The notes: generated by a model not told the origin, from the letters alone. DNA of 54,565 nt from an uncultured Collinsella sp. (GCA_902470765.1 CABRHW010000014.1:1-54565); one strand, 5' to 3'. Shown: positions 23,983 through 32,714, counted from the stretch's first letter. Numbers and translations are program-made.

Positions 23983-26184
23983 TTACTCGCTGTAGCGGGT
24001 GGCGATGGCGGAGCGCACAATGCCGGTGCTCATGAGGTAGGTCACTAGGAAATAGCCGCCGTAGGCTGCTAGGAAGATTGCACAGGTGAGGCCCACCGTG
24101 CCGCCGATGCTCATGTAGCCAAACGTACTCACCAGCTCGATAATTACCTTGAGCGCCACAAAGGAGTGCGCCAGACCCACTGCCAGCGGGAACAGGAAGA
24201 ATACCGCTTGCTGCGCCATCACCGAATGGCGAATCTGGCGGTCGTCACAGCCGATCTGCGCCAGCACACGATAGCTGCGGCTGCCGTCGGCCACATTGGA
24301 GAGCTGCTGGATCGACAGTATCGCCGCGCACGCAACGACCAGCACAAAGCCAATGTAGATGGCCAGATAGCTAATCATGCCGTTCATTTGCGCTGCTTGC
24401 GTGTACATCTCGGAGCGTGTGATGAAGATTCCCCATGACCCTGGCTCCTTGCCGTCAACGAGCAGATTGTCGAGCAAAGTGTATTTAATGCTCTCGTCTG
24501 CCTCGGTCGTATCCATCCCCTGTTTGTAATTAACGAGCAGGCTACTGGAATACGGCCGCAGATTAAGTTGGGACAACAGCTCGTCGGCAACGACGACGGT
24601 ACCCGGATTACTGCCCATCGCCGAGTTGGCGATGGCCGCCGTGTCCTTGTCCGACTTATCGGTTGCGGGCTTGAGCTCATGCCCGCCCAAGGTGAGGGTA
24701 TGGCCGCCGGCCATGTACTTGGTGTACAGGTCGCCCAGCTCACCGCCCATATCACACGTAAGCAGGTACTGGTCGCGGCCAATGCTCACCGGCTCCTCGC
24801 CCATCATCTGGCGCAGTTTGTTGTACTGGCTCGCCGGCGTCACAAACAGACCCATCGTATCGGCATTGCTACCCCCGAGCGCCTTGGGGAGCTTTTCGCC
24901 CATGGTCTTGCACATCTCACCCGCAGACACCGAAGGATTCGAACCGCCAAACGGGTAACTCAGATACGAATCGATCTGAACATGCTCGCCGGCAACATCG
25001 GCGATATTGACCTTCTTGCCGGTCTCGTCGTTGTTGTCCGCCGACTTGCCCTTGCCGTGCCATGCGGAGTACAAATCGACCGTTGTATCGGCTAGCACCA
25101 TGCGGTCGGCTTCAGACGGATTGACATATTCTTTGTAGTAGTCGAGCGTATCGGGCGTGTAATAGACATACGTCTGCGACATATCGGCCGGCGTATAGCG
25201 CTCCAGGTTTTCGTTCATCACGTTGGCAATCGACATACCGCACGTCACCGAGGTGATGGCCAAAAACAGGAGCATCGCGATGACGCCCATCGAAAAGCAC
25301 ACCGTGTTGACCTTGGCCGCAAGCTGGCGCACGGTAAACATGTTGAGGCCGCGCCAATACACGCCGCGCAGGCTCTGCAGCAGCTTGATGAGCATGCCCG
25401 AGAGTCCCCAGAACAGGGCAAAGGTGCCCACGGTAACCATAGCGGTCGTAATACCAAACTGGTTCATGGCCTCTTGCAGCTTGCTGTCCGTCGCGGTTAG
25501 CGGGAACCCATCACGTAGCAGACGGTAATAGGCCACGCCCACAAGCACCGCGCCCACGGCAAAGATGGCAATCGCAATCCAGGGGTTGCGCGTCTTGATG
25601 CTCTCGTTGCGACGCTCGGCACCCATAAGCTCGATGAGTTTGGTACGACGCACGGCGCGAAGGTTCAGCAGTAGCGTGAGCACAAACATTACGAGCATGC
25701 AGGCAAGGGTCAGATTGAACGCATGCACCGAGAAAAAGAAGTGGAAATTGGCGATCTGTGTCTTAAAAAGCGAGGCCGTAAAGAACGTCATGAGCTGGGA
25801 GAGTCCCACACCCAGCACAATGCCGGCGACAAAGGCCACGACCGACACTATCACGGTCTCGAGCGCCATGATCGTGGCGACGCGCCCGCGCCCCATGCCG
25901 AGCACCTGGTACAGGCCAAACTCCTTCTTGCGGCGTTTCATGATGAAGTTATTGGCATACACCATCAAAAAGGCCATGACACCGGCCAAAAAGTACGTCA
26001 GGTCGCCGAGCATGCTGCCCATTACCTGCGCCAAGCCCTCTTCATCGATTCCGGCGATGTCGACCTGCATCGAGATGGTGTTAAAGGCATAGAAGACCGT
26101 AACGCCCAGGGTGAGCGTCAAAAGGTAGACGAGGTAGTCGCGGCCGGCGCGGCGGACGTTGCCCCAAGCGAGTTTACAGAGCAT
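23983..26184 (-). CDS. ABC transporter permease, FtsX/BceB type
   Basis: This 733-residue inner-membrane protein has the BceB-like layout: an N-terminal helix, three helices, further helices, a large extracellular domain of about 200 residues (roughly 360-600) and a C-terminal FtsX block of three to four helices. Relatives act in peptide-antibiotic resistance or lipoprotein handling. The ATG at 26184 overlaps the ATPase stop by 11 bases (ATGCTCTGTAA), indicating translational coupling. No two-component system of the BceRS kind lies nearby, so the regulatory input is missing or elsewhere. Confidence 0.88.
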   Translation of the reverse strand: MLCKLAWGNVRRAGRDYLVYLLTLTLGVTVFYAFNTISMQVDIAGIDEEGLAQVMGSMLGDLTYFLAGVMAFLMVYANNFIMKRRKKEFGLYQVLGMGRGRVATIMALETVIVSVVAFVAGIVLGVGLSQLMTFFTASLFKTQIANFHFFFSVHAFNLTLACMLVMFVLTLLLNLRAVRRTKLIELMGAERRNESIKTRNPWIAIAIFAVGAVLVGVAYYRLLRDGFPLTATDSKLQEAMNQFGITTAMVTVGTFALFWGLSGMLIKLLQSLRGVYWRGLNMFTVRQLAAKVNTVCFSMGVIAMLLFLAITSVTCGMSIANVMNENLERYTPADMSQTYVYYTPDTLDYYKEYVNPSEADRMVLADTTVDLYSAWHGKGKSADNNDETGKKVNIADVAGEHVQIDSYLSYPFGGSNPSVSAGEMCKTMGEKLPKALGGSNADTMGLFVTPASQYNKLRQMMGEEPVSIGRDQYLLTCDMGGELGDLYTKYMAGGHTLTLGGHELKPATDKSDKDTAAIANSAMGSNPGTVVVADELLSQLNLRPYSSSLLVNYKQGMDTTEADESIKYTLLDNLLVDGKEPGSWGIFITRSEMYTQAAQMNGMISYLAIYIGFVLVVACAAILSIQQLSNVADGSRSYRVLAQIGCDDRQIRHSVMAQQAVFFLFPLAVGLAHSFVALKVIIELVSTFGYMSIGGTVGLTCAIFLAAYGGYFLVTYLMSTGIVRSAIATRYSE

Positions 26185-26959
26185 CGGAGCCCTCACCGCC
26201 CATCATGGCAACGACCTCCATAATGCGGTCGAAGAACTCTCGGCGGTCGGTGTCGCCGCGGCGCAGCTCGGTGAAGATCTTGCCGTCGCGAATGAACAGC
26301 ACACGGCTCGTGTAGCTGGCGGCAAAGCTGTCGTGCGTGACCATGAGCACGGTGGCACACAGGCGACGGTTGAGGGCCTCCAGGCTCTCGAGCAGCAGGC
26401 GAGCGCTCTTGGAATCGAGGGCGCCGGTGGGCTCGTCGGCCATGATCATGGTGGGGTCGGTGACGAGCGCGCGAGCCGCGGCAACGCGCTGCTGCTGACC
26501 GCCGGACATCTGGTAGGGATACTTGTCGAGCACCTGACTGATGGACAGGCGCGCTGCCACATCCTGCACACGGGTCGAGATCTCTGCCGAGTTTGTGCGG
26601 GCGATGGTGAGCGGCAGGGCGATGTTCTCGCGCGCCGTGAGCGTATCGAGCAGGTTGGAATCCTGGAAGATAAAGCCGAGTTCCTCGCGGCGGAACTGCG
26701 AGAGCTTGGCCTGCTTCATGCGCGTCACGTCCTGGCCGTTGATGCGGATGGTGCCGCTCGTGGCGCTATCGATGGTCGAGACGCAGTTGAGCAACGTCGA
26801 CTTACCCGAGCCCGAGGCGCCCATGATGCCCACGAATTCGCCGCGGTTGACCGTAAAGTTGACATCGTTGAGCGCGCGGGTCACGTTGCCCAGCGCTCCA
26901 TATACCTTTTCGAGATGCGCGACCTCCAGTACCGGGGTCGCAGCTTGCGTGTTTTGCAT
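26174..26959 (-). CDS. ABC transporter ATP-binding protein, BceA/LolD type
   Basis: The 261-residue ATPase partners the FtsX-type permease encoded directly downstream. Walker A GASGSGKSTLLN is near residue 50, with the signature SGGQQQRVAAARAL, Walker B MIMADEPTGALD and the H-loop VTHD. The start at 26959 follows AAAGGA. The gene pair forms a compact operon with an 11-base overlap, divergent from the NUDIX-Vsr gene. Confidence 0.93.
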   Translation of the reverse strand: MQNTQAATPVLEVAHLEKVYGALGNVTRALNDVNFTVNRGEFVGIMGASGSGKSTLLNCVSTIDSATSGTIRINGQDVTRMKQAKLSQFRREELGFIFQDSNLLDTLTARENIALPLTIARTNSAEISTRVQDVAARLSISQVLDKYPYQMSGGQQQRVAAARALVTDPTMIMADEPTGALDSKSARLLLESLEALNRRLCATVLMVTHDSFAASYTSRVLFIRDGKIFTELRRGDTDRREFFDRIMEVVAMMGGEGSDAL

Positions 26960-27107
26960 ACCGAGTCCTTTCTTGCGATTAGTCTACGGCATCTATAGTC
27001 GCAAGAAGCCGACTCGGCTACCATCGATATGGCTTACGCTTGCCTTACCGTTGTGTAAGGTACGGGTAGCCACCCTGCCGCGTGTTGATGTTGAGAGAGG
27101 ACTCCTG

Positions 27108-28094
27108 TTGAAGACTGTTCATGTTGCCGCTGGAATCATTCGCAAGGAAGGATCCGACGAGCTACTGGCCGTGCAGCGCGGCTACGGCGACATGCAGGGA
27201 CTTTGGGAGTTCCCCGGTGGCAAGCTCATGCGCGGCGAGTCGCCCGAAGACGCTGTACGCCGCGAACTCATGGAAGAGCTGCAGGTAAAAGTCACCAACC
27301 TGCGCGATTTCTATACCGTTGAGTATGACTACCCCGATTTTCATCTCTCCATGGAGTGCTACTACTGCTCGCTCGCCGATGAATCCGATGAGCCTCAGAA
27401 GCACGACCGCCAGCTCGATATCCGCTGGATTCCACGCACCTCGCTTGCCACGGTGGAATGGATGCCCGCCGATAAAGGGCTTATCGATGCTCTGATTGAG
27501 TTGAAGGAAGACCGGCTCGAGACAAGCTCCGCCGATGACGCCGTGCCCAACACAGCCGACAAACCCGCCACCAAACCCAAGCGCGCACCTAAGCGCCGCA
27601 GCAAGAAGCGTCCCAAGCCCGGCCTGCTCGACGGCATCGATACCTCGGACCTCTCCGCTGACGAGCGCGAACTGGTCCGCCGTCGCGCCGCCATCAAAAA
27701 GTCCATGAAGGGCAACAAGCGTGCCAACACCAAGCCCGAGCTGCTCGTTCGCCAGCGCCTGCGCGCCGCGGGACTCACGGGTTATCGCCTGGAATGGAAA
27801 GTCCCCGGCAAGCCCGACATCGCCTTCCCCGGCCGCAAGATCGCCATCTTCGTCAACGGCTGCTTTTGGCACCGTTGCCCCAAATGCAAGCCCAGCCAGC
27901 CCAAGCGCAACGTTGAGTTTTGGGAGGCGAAGTTCCGCCGCAACGTCGAGCGCGACCGCGCCGCCGTGGCAGCGCTTACCGAAATGGGCTGGACGCCCAT
28001 AACCATCTGGGAATGCGAGCTCAAAAAAGACTGCATCGACGCCACGATGGAAAAGGTCATCGAGCAAGTTCGCGCCGCGACCCCGCAGCGCTAA
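27108..28094 (+). CDS. Fusion protein: NUDIX (MutT-like) pyrophosphohydrolase plus Vsr endonuclease
   Basis: The 328-residue protein has two repair-related domains. Residues 1-135 are MutT-like, with a complete NUDIX box (GKLMRGESPEDAVRRELMEE, about 38-60) as in (d)NTP-sanitising enzymes. A basic, Lys/Pro/Ala-rich linker (about 150-172) follows. Residues 200-328 are a Vsr endonuclease: NTKPELLVRQRLRAAG, PGKPDIAF with the metal Asp237, IFVNGCFWHRCPKC, RNVERDRAAVAAL and WECEL. Zinc ligands His255, Cys257 and Cys303 are present, while the Vsr His of the FTHGCFW motif is Asn250. The start is TTG with AGAGGA six bases upstream. No DNA methyltransferase is encoded nearby. Confidence 0.88.
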   Translation: MKTVHVAAGIIRKEGSDELLAVQRGYGDMQGLWEFPGGKLMRGESPEDAVRRELMEELQVKVTNLRDFYTVEYDYPDFHLSMECYYCSLADESDEPQKHDRQLDIRWIPRTSLATVEWMPADKGLIDALIELKEDRLETSSADDAVPNTADKPATKPKRAPKRRSKKRPKPGLLDGIDTSDLSADERELVRRRAAIKKSMKGNKRANTKPELLVRQRLRAAGLTGYRLEWKVPGKPDIAFPGRKIAIFVNGCFWHRCPKCKPSQPKRNVEFWEAKFRRNVERDRAAVAALTEMGWTPITIWECELKKDCIDATMEKVIEQVRAATPQR

Positions 28095-28347
28095 AACAAG
28101 CCATTCACAGGTCCCGCACAGACGAGCCACATCCGCATCACAAACCTTAGAAAGCCCTTAAGCTCAAAACCTTACAAGAGTGTTACTCGATAGCTCTGAC
28201 CTGCGGTTTCATCGTAATTGCAAACCTCATTAAGCCTTTCTTTAGCGCTTCTTTGCAACGACCGCGGCATAATACTGCCAACGCACGGGACCTAGCAGCA
28301 CACCCCGTGCGCAACCTTTTGGTGGACATCGAGGAGGCCGCATAAGC

Positions 28348-28557
28348 ATGCATTCTTCCAATGACGCAGCACAGCAGCCATCCCTAAAACATGTAAACCT
28401 TTTCTCCTTCCCCCCGACACAGAGAAACGGCCTCCTCGACTCCCCCACCACAAAAACCAACCGCTCAACCAATCAGAGCCTCAACTTGCGAACATCGTTC
28501 GAAAAGCTCCAAGCATCCCTAGACAAGGCGTTCCCCGAACAGGCAAGGGCAATCTAA
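28348..28557 (+). CDS. Possible small protein (69 residues)
   Basis: The ORF has GAGGAGG about ten bases before its ATG and ends 25 bases before the AraC gene. The product is polar, rich in Ser, Asn and Thr, with no signal peptide, membrane helix or recognised family. Codon use is less biased than in neighbouring genes. It could be a real small gene or a chance ORF with a purine-rich stretch in front. Confidence 0.3.
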   Translation: MHSSNDAAQQPSLKHVNLFSFPPTQRNGLLDSPTTKTNRSTNQSLNLRTSFEKLQASLDKAFPEQARAI

Positions 28558-28570
28558 GCCCATCGCGCTT

Positions 28571-28583
28571 TATACTGATGCCA
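28571..28583 (+). promoter_or_regulatory. Likely leaderless promoter of the AraC gene
   Basis: A near-perfect TATACT -10 box (28571-28576) ends six bases before the ATG at 28583, so transcription would start at or next to the A of the start codon. There is no Shine-Dalgarno sequence, which fits a leaderless mRNA. No good -35 box is visible. Confidence 0.45.
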
Positions 28584-29515
28584 TGCGAAACATGGATCAC
28601 ATAGAATTGCACCGCGGAGGACGCGAGGAAGCGTTTCCCGAGACCGCCGAAGATTGGCCTTATATTGCCGAACGCGCAGAATTCGCTCGCTATCCGGGCA
28701 ATTCCGTCCCCTGGCACTGGCATTCCGAAGTCGAGCTTTTCTACATGGAGCAGGGGGCAATTGACTATCGCACGCGTGCAGCACATGAGCACATGCGCTT
28801 TGAGGAAGGGTCCGCCGGCTTTATCAACGGCGGCATTTTGCACAGCACCCTGCAATCACCCAATTCGGCGCCAGCCATTCAAATGCTGTATATCTTTCAG
28901 CCGTCAATGCTCGGCGACCCCGCGGGACGCCTTCAAAAGCGCTACATCAATCCTTTACTGCAATGTCGAGGCGTCGATGTACTCAAATGGTCGCCCACTA
29001 ACCCCGACGATATGCCCTTTATCGATTTGCTGAAGAGCTCCTTCAGCCAAGATCTTCAACAGCCGCAGAACGAGATGATGCTTCGAAATAGCCTGTCAGA
29101 ACTCTGGGTTCAGATCTATGCCAAAGCTGAACCACAATTCGCTTTGGACAATAGCTCTTTGATGACCAGCCGTGAAATTCGGTTCAGGGAAATTCTGGAC
29201 TACATCCGCACACACTATGCAGACAGCATAGATGTTCCCCAAATTGCGTCCGCGGTCGGCATCAGCGAAAGAGATTGTTATCGCACCATCAAAGCTTGCG
29301 CGGGAACAACCCCGGCCGCGTATCTACGCGCATACCGCATCACCCGCGCCTGCACGCTCTTGACGCACACCACGCGAACGGTACAGACGATCGCTCACCA
29401 ATGCGGCTTTGCAACGGCGAGCCACCTTGGGCAGGTATTCAAGGAACAAATAGGCTGCACCCCTTCTGAGTATCGAGCCATGAGGCAGAATTTCGATACT
29501 ACAGGGCAGAAATAA
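28583..29515 (+). CDS. AraC-family transcription regulator with cupin sensor
   Basis: The 310-residue regulator has an N-terminal cupin-type ligand domain (PWHWHSEVELFYMEQG near 48-63, then GFINGGILH) and a C-terminal AraC double HTH (about 210-300: IASAVGISERDCYRTIKACA and IAHQCGFATASHLGQVFKEQ). This is the sugar-responsive AraC layout. The next gene, a HAD hydrolase, follows by 59 bases and may be a target or partner. The pair is lower in GC than the flanks. No cognate transporter is adjacent, so the ligand is unknown. Confidence 0.88.
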   Translation: MRNMDHIELHRGGREEAFPETAEDWPYIAERAEFARYPGNSVPWHWHSEVELFYMEQGAIDYRTRAAHEHMRFEEGSAGFINGGILHSTLQSPNSAPAIQMLYIFQPSMLGDPAGRLQKRYINPLLQCRGVDVLKWSPTNPDDMPFIDLLKSSFSQDLQQPQNEMMLRNSLSELWVQIYAKAEPQFALDNSSLMTSREIRFREILDYIRTHYADSIDVPQIASAVGISERDCYRTIKACAGTTPAAYLRAYRITRACTLLTHTTRTVQTIAHQCGFATASHLGQVFKEQIGCTPSEYRAMRQNFDTTGQK

Positions 29516-29574
29516 CGCTAGCGCCTCCATCTCACCTGTCCCACACTATCAGACAGATAAGAGAAAGGAATACC

Positions 29575-30198
29575 ATGAAACAATTCGACCATGTCGTGTT
29601 TGACGTTGATGGAACATTGGCAGATACAGAAGAAAGCGTTCTGTCATCGCTTGCCCAGATAGTCCAAGAAGAGACCGGCAAAACGCTCCCCCGAAACGAG
29701 TTTGAGTTTGCCCTCGGCATACCCGGCAAGGATGCTCTTGAGAAACTTGGAATCTACTCGCAAGCAACGTTGGATCGCTGGTGCCAAGTTGCCGCCAGCT
29801 ATAAAAGCACCATCAGCGTGTTTCCGGGTTTGCTTGAAGTCATCGCAAAACTCGCCGATGGCGGTTGCAATCTTGGCATTGTCTCCTCACGTGCGCGCGA
29901 CGAATACGCAGAAGAAATAGCACCCCTTGGCTTCGACAAGTATTTTGAGCACATCATCCTTGTCGAAGACACAACCGAACACAAACCCGCACCCGCACCC
30001 ATGCTCGAATATCTCCGACGTACGGGCGCAAACCCCAACAGCGTCATCTACGTTGGCGACACCGTCTACGACGAACAATGCGCAACTTCAGCAGGGGTCA
30101 ATTTTGCCCGAGCAGCATGGGGATCACACCAAGACATCCCAAACGCCACCTACAACCTCAAAACCCCCAACGACCTACTAACCCTAACAACCAAGTAA
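29575..30198 (+). CDS. HAD-superfamily phosphatase (phosphoglycolate phosphatase-like)
   Basis: This 207-residue cytosolic HAD hydrolase has the nucleophile motif FDVDGTLADTEESV (Asp10, Asp12), motif II in IVSSRARDEY, the Lys of motif III in HKPAPAPML and motif IV YVGDTVYDEQCA. A helical cap domain lies between motifs I and II, so it is a subclass IA enzyme acting on small phosphomonoesters; the substrate is not assignable. AGAAAGGAA precedes the ATG. It is probably co-transcribed with the AraC gene. Confidence 0.87.
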   Translation: MKQFDHVVFDVDGTLADTEESVLSSLAQIVQEETGKTLPRNEFEFALGIPGKDALEKLGIYSQATLDRWCQVAASYKSTISVFPGLLEVIAKLADGGCNLGIVSSRARDEYAEEIAPLGFDKYFEHIILVEDTTEHKPAPAPMLEYLRRTGANPNSVIYVGDTVYDEQCATSAGVNFARAAWGSHQDIPNATYNLKTPNDLLTLTTK

Positions 30199-30247
30199 CC
30201 CCCGCACCCCACCCTTTCAGCCCCAACGCCACAAGGGCGATTGAGCA

Positions 30248-30398
30248 GGACGGTTTGGGCGGGTCCCGTACTTAGTTTCCAAAATCATTCCGCAGCGCGA
30301 AGGCCCCCGTTGTCAACGCTTCGTAGAAGCGAGACAACGGGAGCCTTCATGCGCGAGGACGTTTTGGAAACTAAGTACGGGACCCGCCCAAACCGTCC
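30248..30398. repeat. 151-bp single-hairpin element with 37-bp perfect inverted ends
   Basis: Arms 30248-30284 and 30362-30398 are perfect reverse complements over 37 bases (outer end GGACGGTTTGGGCGGG). Inside, AAGGCCCCCGTTGTC pairs with GACAACGGGAGCCTT (one mismatch), and CGCTTC-GTA-GAAGCG closes the apex, so the whole element folds into one rod. It lies between the convergent HAD and aldolase genes and encodes no protein. Confidence 0.9.
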
Positions 30399-30422
30399 GA
30401 TGGGATCAGAGTACCCTTGCTG

Positions 30423-31280
30423 TTACTCTGCTTTGCCCACAGAGTTGAGGTTGGTCATGCGGATCTTAACCAGCTCGGTAATCTCGCGCATGCCCTCCTT
30501 GGCCGGCTTCTTGGGGTCGAAGCAGCCGGGGTTCTCGGCCATGTAGGCCATGAAGCCCTTGGTGTAGGCCTGGCGCAGCTCGGTGGCATAGTTGACCTTG
30601 CAGATGCCGTTCTTCACGGCCTCGGCAACCTGCTCATCGGGCACACCGGAGGTGCCGTGCAGGACCAGCGGCACGTCGACGGCGTCGCGGATGGCCTTGA
30701 CCACGGACTGCTCGATGTGCGGATCGCTCGTATACACGCCGTGGCTGGTGCCAACGCCAATAGCGAGGGACGTGCAGCCAGTGCGCTCGACGAACTCCTT
30801 GGCCTCGGCGGGGTCGGTGTAGGGGCTCTCGCCCTCAACCGCGGGACCGTCGTCCTCCTTGCCGCCAACCTTGCCGAGCTCGGCCTCGACGGGCACGCCC
30901 ATGGCGCGGCCAGCGTCGGCGACGGACTTGGTCAGGGCGATGTTGTCCTCGAAGGACTCGTGCGAACCGTCAATCATGACGGAGGTGTAGCCAGTGCGAA
31001 AGGCCTGCATGCAGCGGTCATAGCCATCGCCGTGATCGAGGTGCAGGGCGACGGGCACGGAAGCGCGCTCGGCGGCAGCCTTGACCATGCCGTAGAAGTA
31101 GTCCAGGCCAGCGGTCTTGATGGTGCCCGGGGTGGTCTGCATGATGACGGGGGACTTGGTCTCCTCGGCAGCGGCCAGAACAGCCATAACAAACTCGAGG
31201 TTCTCGACGTTGAACGCGCCGACGGCGTAGTGGCCGGCCTGAGCGTCCTTGAGCATCTTTTCGGTGGTAACAAGTGCCAT
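30423..31280 (-). CDS. Class II tagatose/fructose-bisphosphate aldolase
   Basis: The 285-residue zinc aldolase of the GatY/KbaY/FbaA family has HLDHGDGYDRC (H80, D82, H83) as metal and catalytic residues, EAELGKVGGKEDD, AIGVGTSHGVY and LVLHGTSG. It cleaves ketose-1,6-bisphosphates. Because lacA, lacB and lacC occur nearby without a class I lacD, it is a good candidate for the tagatose-1,6-bisphosphate step, but a glycolytic fructose-bisphosphate role is equally compatible with sequence. I chose the ATG at 31280 (AGGAG upstream); the ORF's longer N-terminal extension has no homologous features. It is divergent from the DeoR gene at 31615. Confidence 0.85.
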   Translation of the reverse strand: MALVTTEKMLKDAQAGHYAVGAFNVENLEFVMAVLAAAEETKSPVIMQTTPGTIKTAGLDYFYGMVKAAAERASVPVALHLDHGDGYDRCMQAFRTGYTSVMIDGSHESFEDNIALTKSVADAGRAMGVPVEAELGKVGGKEDDGPAVEGESPYTDPAEAKEFVERTGCTSLAIGVGTSHGVYTSDPHIEQSVVKAIRDAVDVPLVLHGTSGVPDEQVAEAVKNGICKVNYATELRQAYTKGFMAYMAENPGCFDPKKPAKEGMREITELVKIRMTNLNSVGKAE

Positions 31281-31614
31281 GAGCGTTTGCTCCTCTCCCT
31301 CGCCCGCATCTGGACATCGGGCGTACGTGTCCGCAAGGCGTTTTACCTTGCGTTTTACTGCGCTCATTGTATGAAATTCGGCGGGTGTGAATGTGCGAGA
31401 TACCGTCGCTCCGCAGGGCAAGACCCTCAATTTTGAAAAGCAAACGGAAGGGTTTTGTGCCGGGCGCACGTGTTCGATATTGAGTTTTGAGCCTTGATTG
31501 CCTTTCTTTTATAGAAAAGATAAGTATTCGAAAGGCGTTTTCTTACTCAAAAAGAAAATGAACGAAAATGGACTCAACACAATTCCTGCAAATTTTGCTG
31601 AGAATGGAGCTACC

Positions 31615-32418
31615 ATGGCCCAAGTTGCAACCCGAGCTTTTGCCGACGAACGCCGTGCCGCCATCATGGAAATGCTCGAGCATAATGCCTCGGTGCAGGT
31701 GGCAGAAATCGCCCAGACCTTTGGCGTGTCCTCTGTCACCGCTCGCGCTGATCTGGACGCCCTCGCTGAGTCCGGCAAACTGCGCCGCACGCACGGTGGC
31801 GCCGTGTCGCTCCACAAACGCCTGACCGTCTCCACGCAGGATCGGCGCATCAACGTCAACGTTGCCGCCAAGCAGGCCATCGCCCAAAGCGCCATAGAAC
31901 TCGTCAACGACGGCGACACGCTCCTCGTCGACTCGGGCACCACCGCGCTCGAATTTGTCCGCCTGCTCGACCAACGCGACGGCATCACCGTCATCACGGC
32001 AGACATTACGATCGCTGATTACATCGACGAGAGCATGCCCTCGGTCGACGTCGTCATGCTGGGCGGCGCGCTGCGCAAAGGGCACCGTTATCTGTACGGT
32101 CCGCTCACCATGCAGGCGCTGCAGATGATTCACGCCGACCTCGCCATCATGTGCCCTGGCGCCTTTGTCCCGGGTTGCGGCTTTACCACCGACTTTCCGC
32201 AGATGGCCGAAACCAAAACGGCTATGATCGCCGCCGCACGCCGAGGCGTCGCTCTGATGGACGCAAGCAAGGTCAACGGACGCGGCATGTACCGCTTCGC
32301 CGAACTTGCCGATGTCGACACCATCGTGATGGACCGTGACCCCGATGACTCCGTCGCCACCTCAATCGCCGAGGCCACCGACGCCGATGCCCCAACCCTC
32401 ATCCTCGCCACCGCCTAA
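31615..32418 (+). CDS. DeoR/GlpR-family transcription regulator
   Basis: The 267-residue regulator has a DeoR HTH at 10-65 (ERRAAIMEMLEHNASVQVAE, then FGVSSVTARADLDALAESG and RRTHGGAV) and a C-terminal sugar-phosphate-binding, isomerase-like domain (LLVDSGTTALEFVRLL). Such proteins repress sugar genes until a phosphorylated sugar binds. The ATG at 31615 with GGAG upstream puts the HTH at the usual distance; an in-frame ATG at 31558 has no clear site. It is divergent from the aldolase gene across a 334-base spacer, suggesting it controls that gene. A second DeoR protein is at 53630. Confidence 0.85.
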   Translation: MAQVATRAFADERRAAIMEMLEHNASVQVAEIAQTFGVSSVTARADLDALAESGKLRRTHGGAVSLHKRLTVSTQDRRINVNVAAKQAIAQSAIELVNDGDTLLVDSGTTALEFVRLLDQRDGITVITADITIADYIDESMPSVDVVMLGGALRKGHRYLYGPLTMQALQMIHADLAIMCPGAFVPGCGFTTDFPQMAETKTAMIAAARRGVALMDASKVNGRGMYRFAELADVDTIVMDRDPDDSVATSIAEATDADAPTLILATA

Positions 32419-32426
32419 AAAACAAA

Positions 32427-32463
32427 AACCACCACAAAGGGGACAGGCACCTTTGTGGTGGTT
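32427..32463. repeat. CCACCACAAAGG hairpin, left member of an inverted pair
   Basis: AACCACCACAAAGG pairs with CCTTTGTGGTGGTT around the loop GGACAGGCA, starting nine bases after the DeoR stop. An exact reverse-complement copy, loop included, stands at 32654-32690. The two frame the TGTAACA units between them. Confidence 0.85.
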
Positions 32464-32493
32464 CTGGCCGGCGCCGCTGCACTTTCGCCGGTT

Positions 32494-32632
32494 TGTCTTG
32501 ATCTGTAACATCTAGCAGGCAATTTGAGCTCTTAGTGTTACAGATTTAGATAGTTCGGTTCAACCCCAACGCTTTGTCTAAATCTGTAACAGATAGAGAC
32601 AATCTGGCCCTCCAGATGTTACAGATCGAGAC
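32494..32632. repeat. TGTAACA/TGTTACA array, two units
   Basis: Two units are present: TGTAACA at 32504 and 32585, each followed after exactly 25 bases by TGTTACA (32536 and 32617). Outer arms read GTCT(TG/AA)AT-C before and AGAT(C/T)GAGA/TTAGA after. The unit period is 81 bases. Other members are at 48552-48852 and 53530-53623. Confidence 0.85.
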
Positions 32633-32653
32633 AATCGGGTCCCGAAATGGAAA

Positions 32654-32690
32654 AACCACCACAAAGGTGCCTGTCCCCTTTGTGGTGGTT
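32654..32690. repeat. CCACCACAAAGG hairpin, right member of an inverted pair
   Basis: AACCACCACAAAGG and CCTTTGTGGTGGTT flank the loop TGCCTGTCC, the exact complement of the left member's loop. It lies 25 bases from the flavodiiron gene stop and is a plausible terminator for it. Confidence 0.85.
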
Positions 32691-32714
32691 TTGACGGTAG
32701 AAGCGAGCGCGTTG

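Noticed and set aside
23983..26959. Complete Bce-type peptide resistance module
   Set aside because: Only the transporter pair is present; no histidine kinase/response regulator pair lies nearby, so a bacitracin-type sensing module cannot be claimed.
26541..27107. Upstream extension of the NUDIX-Vsr reading frame (about 190 extra residues)
   Set aside because: The extension runs antisense through the ABC ATPase gene and has no family features. The TTG at 27108 has a proper Shine-Dalgarno and starts the NUDIX fold at the usual residue.
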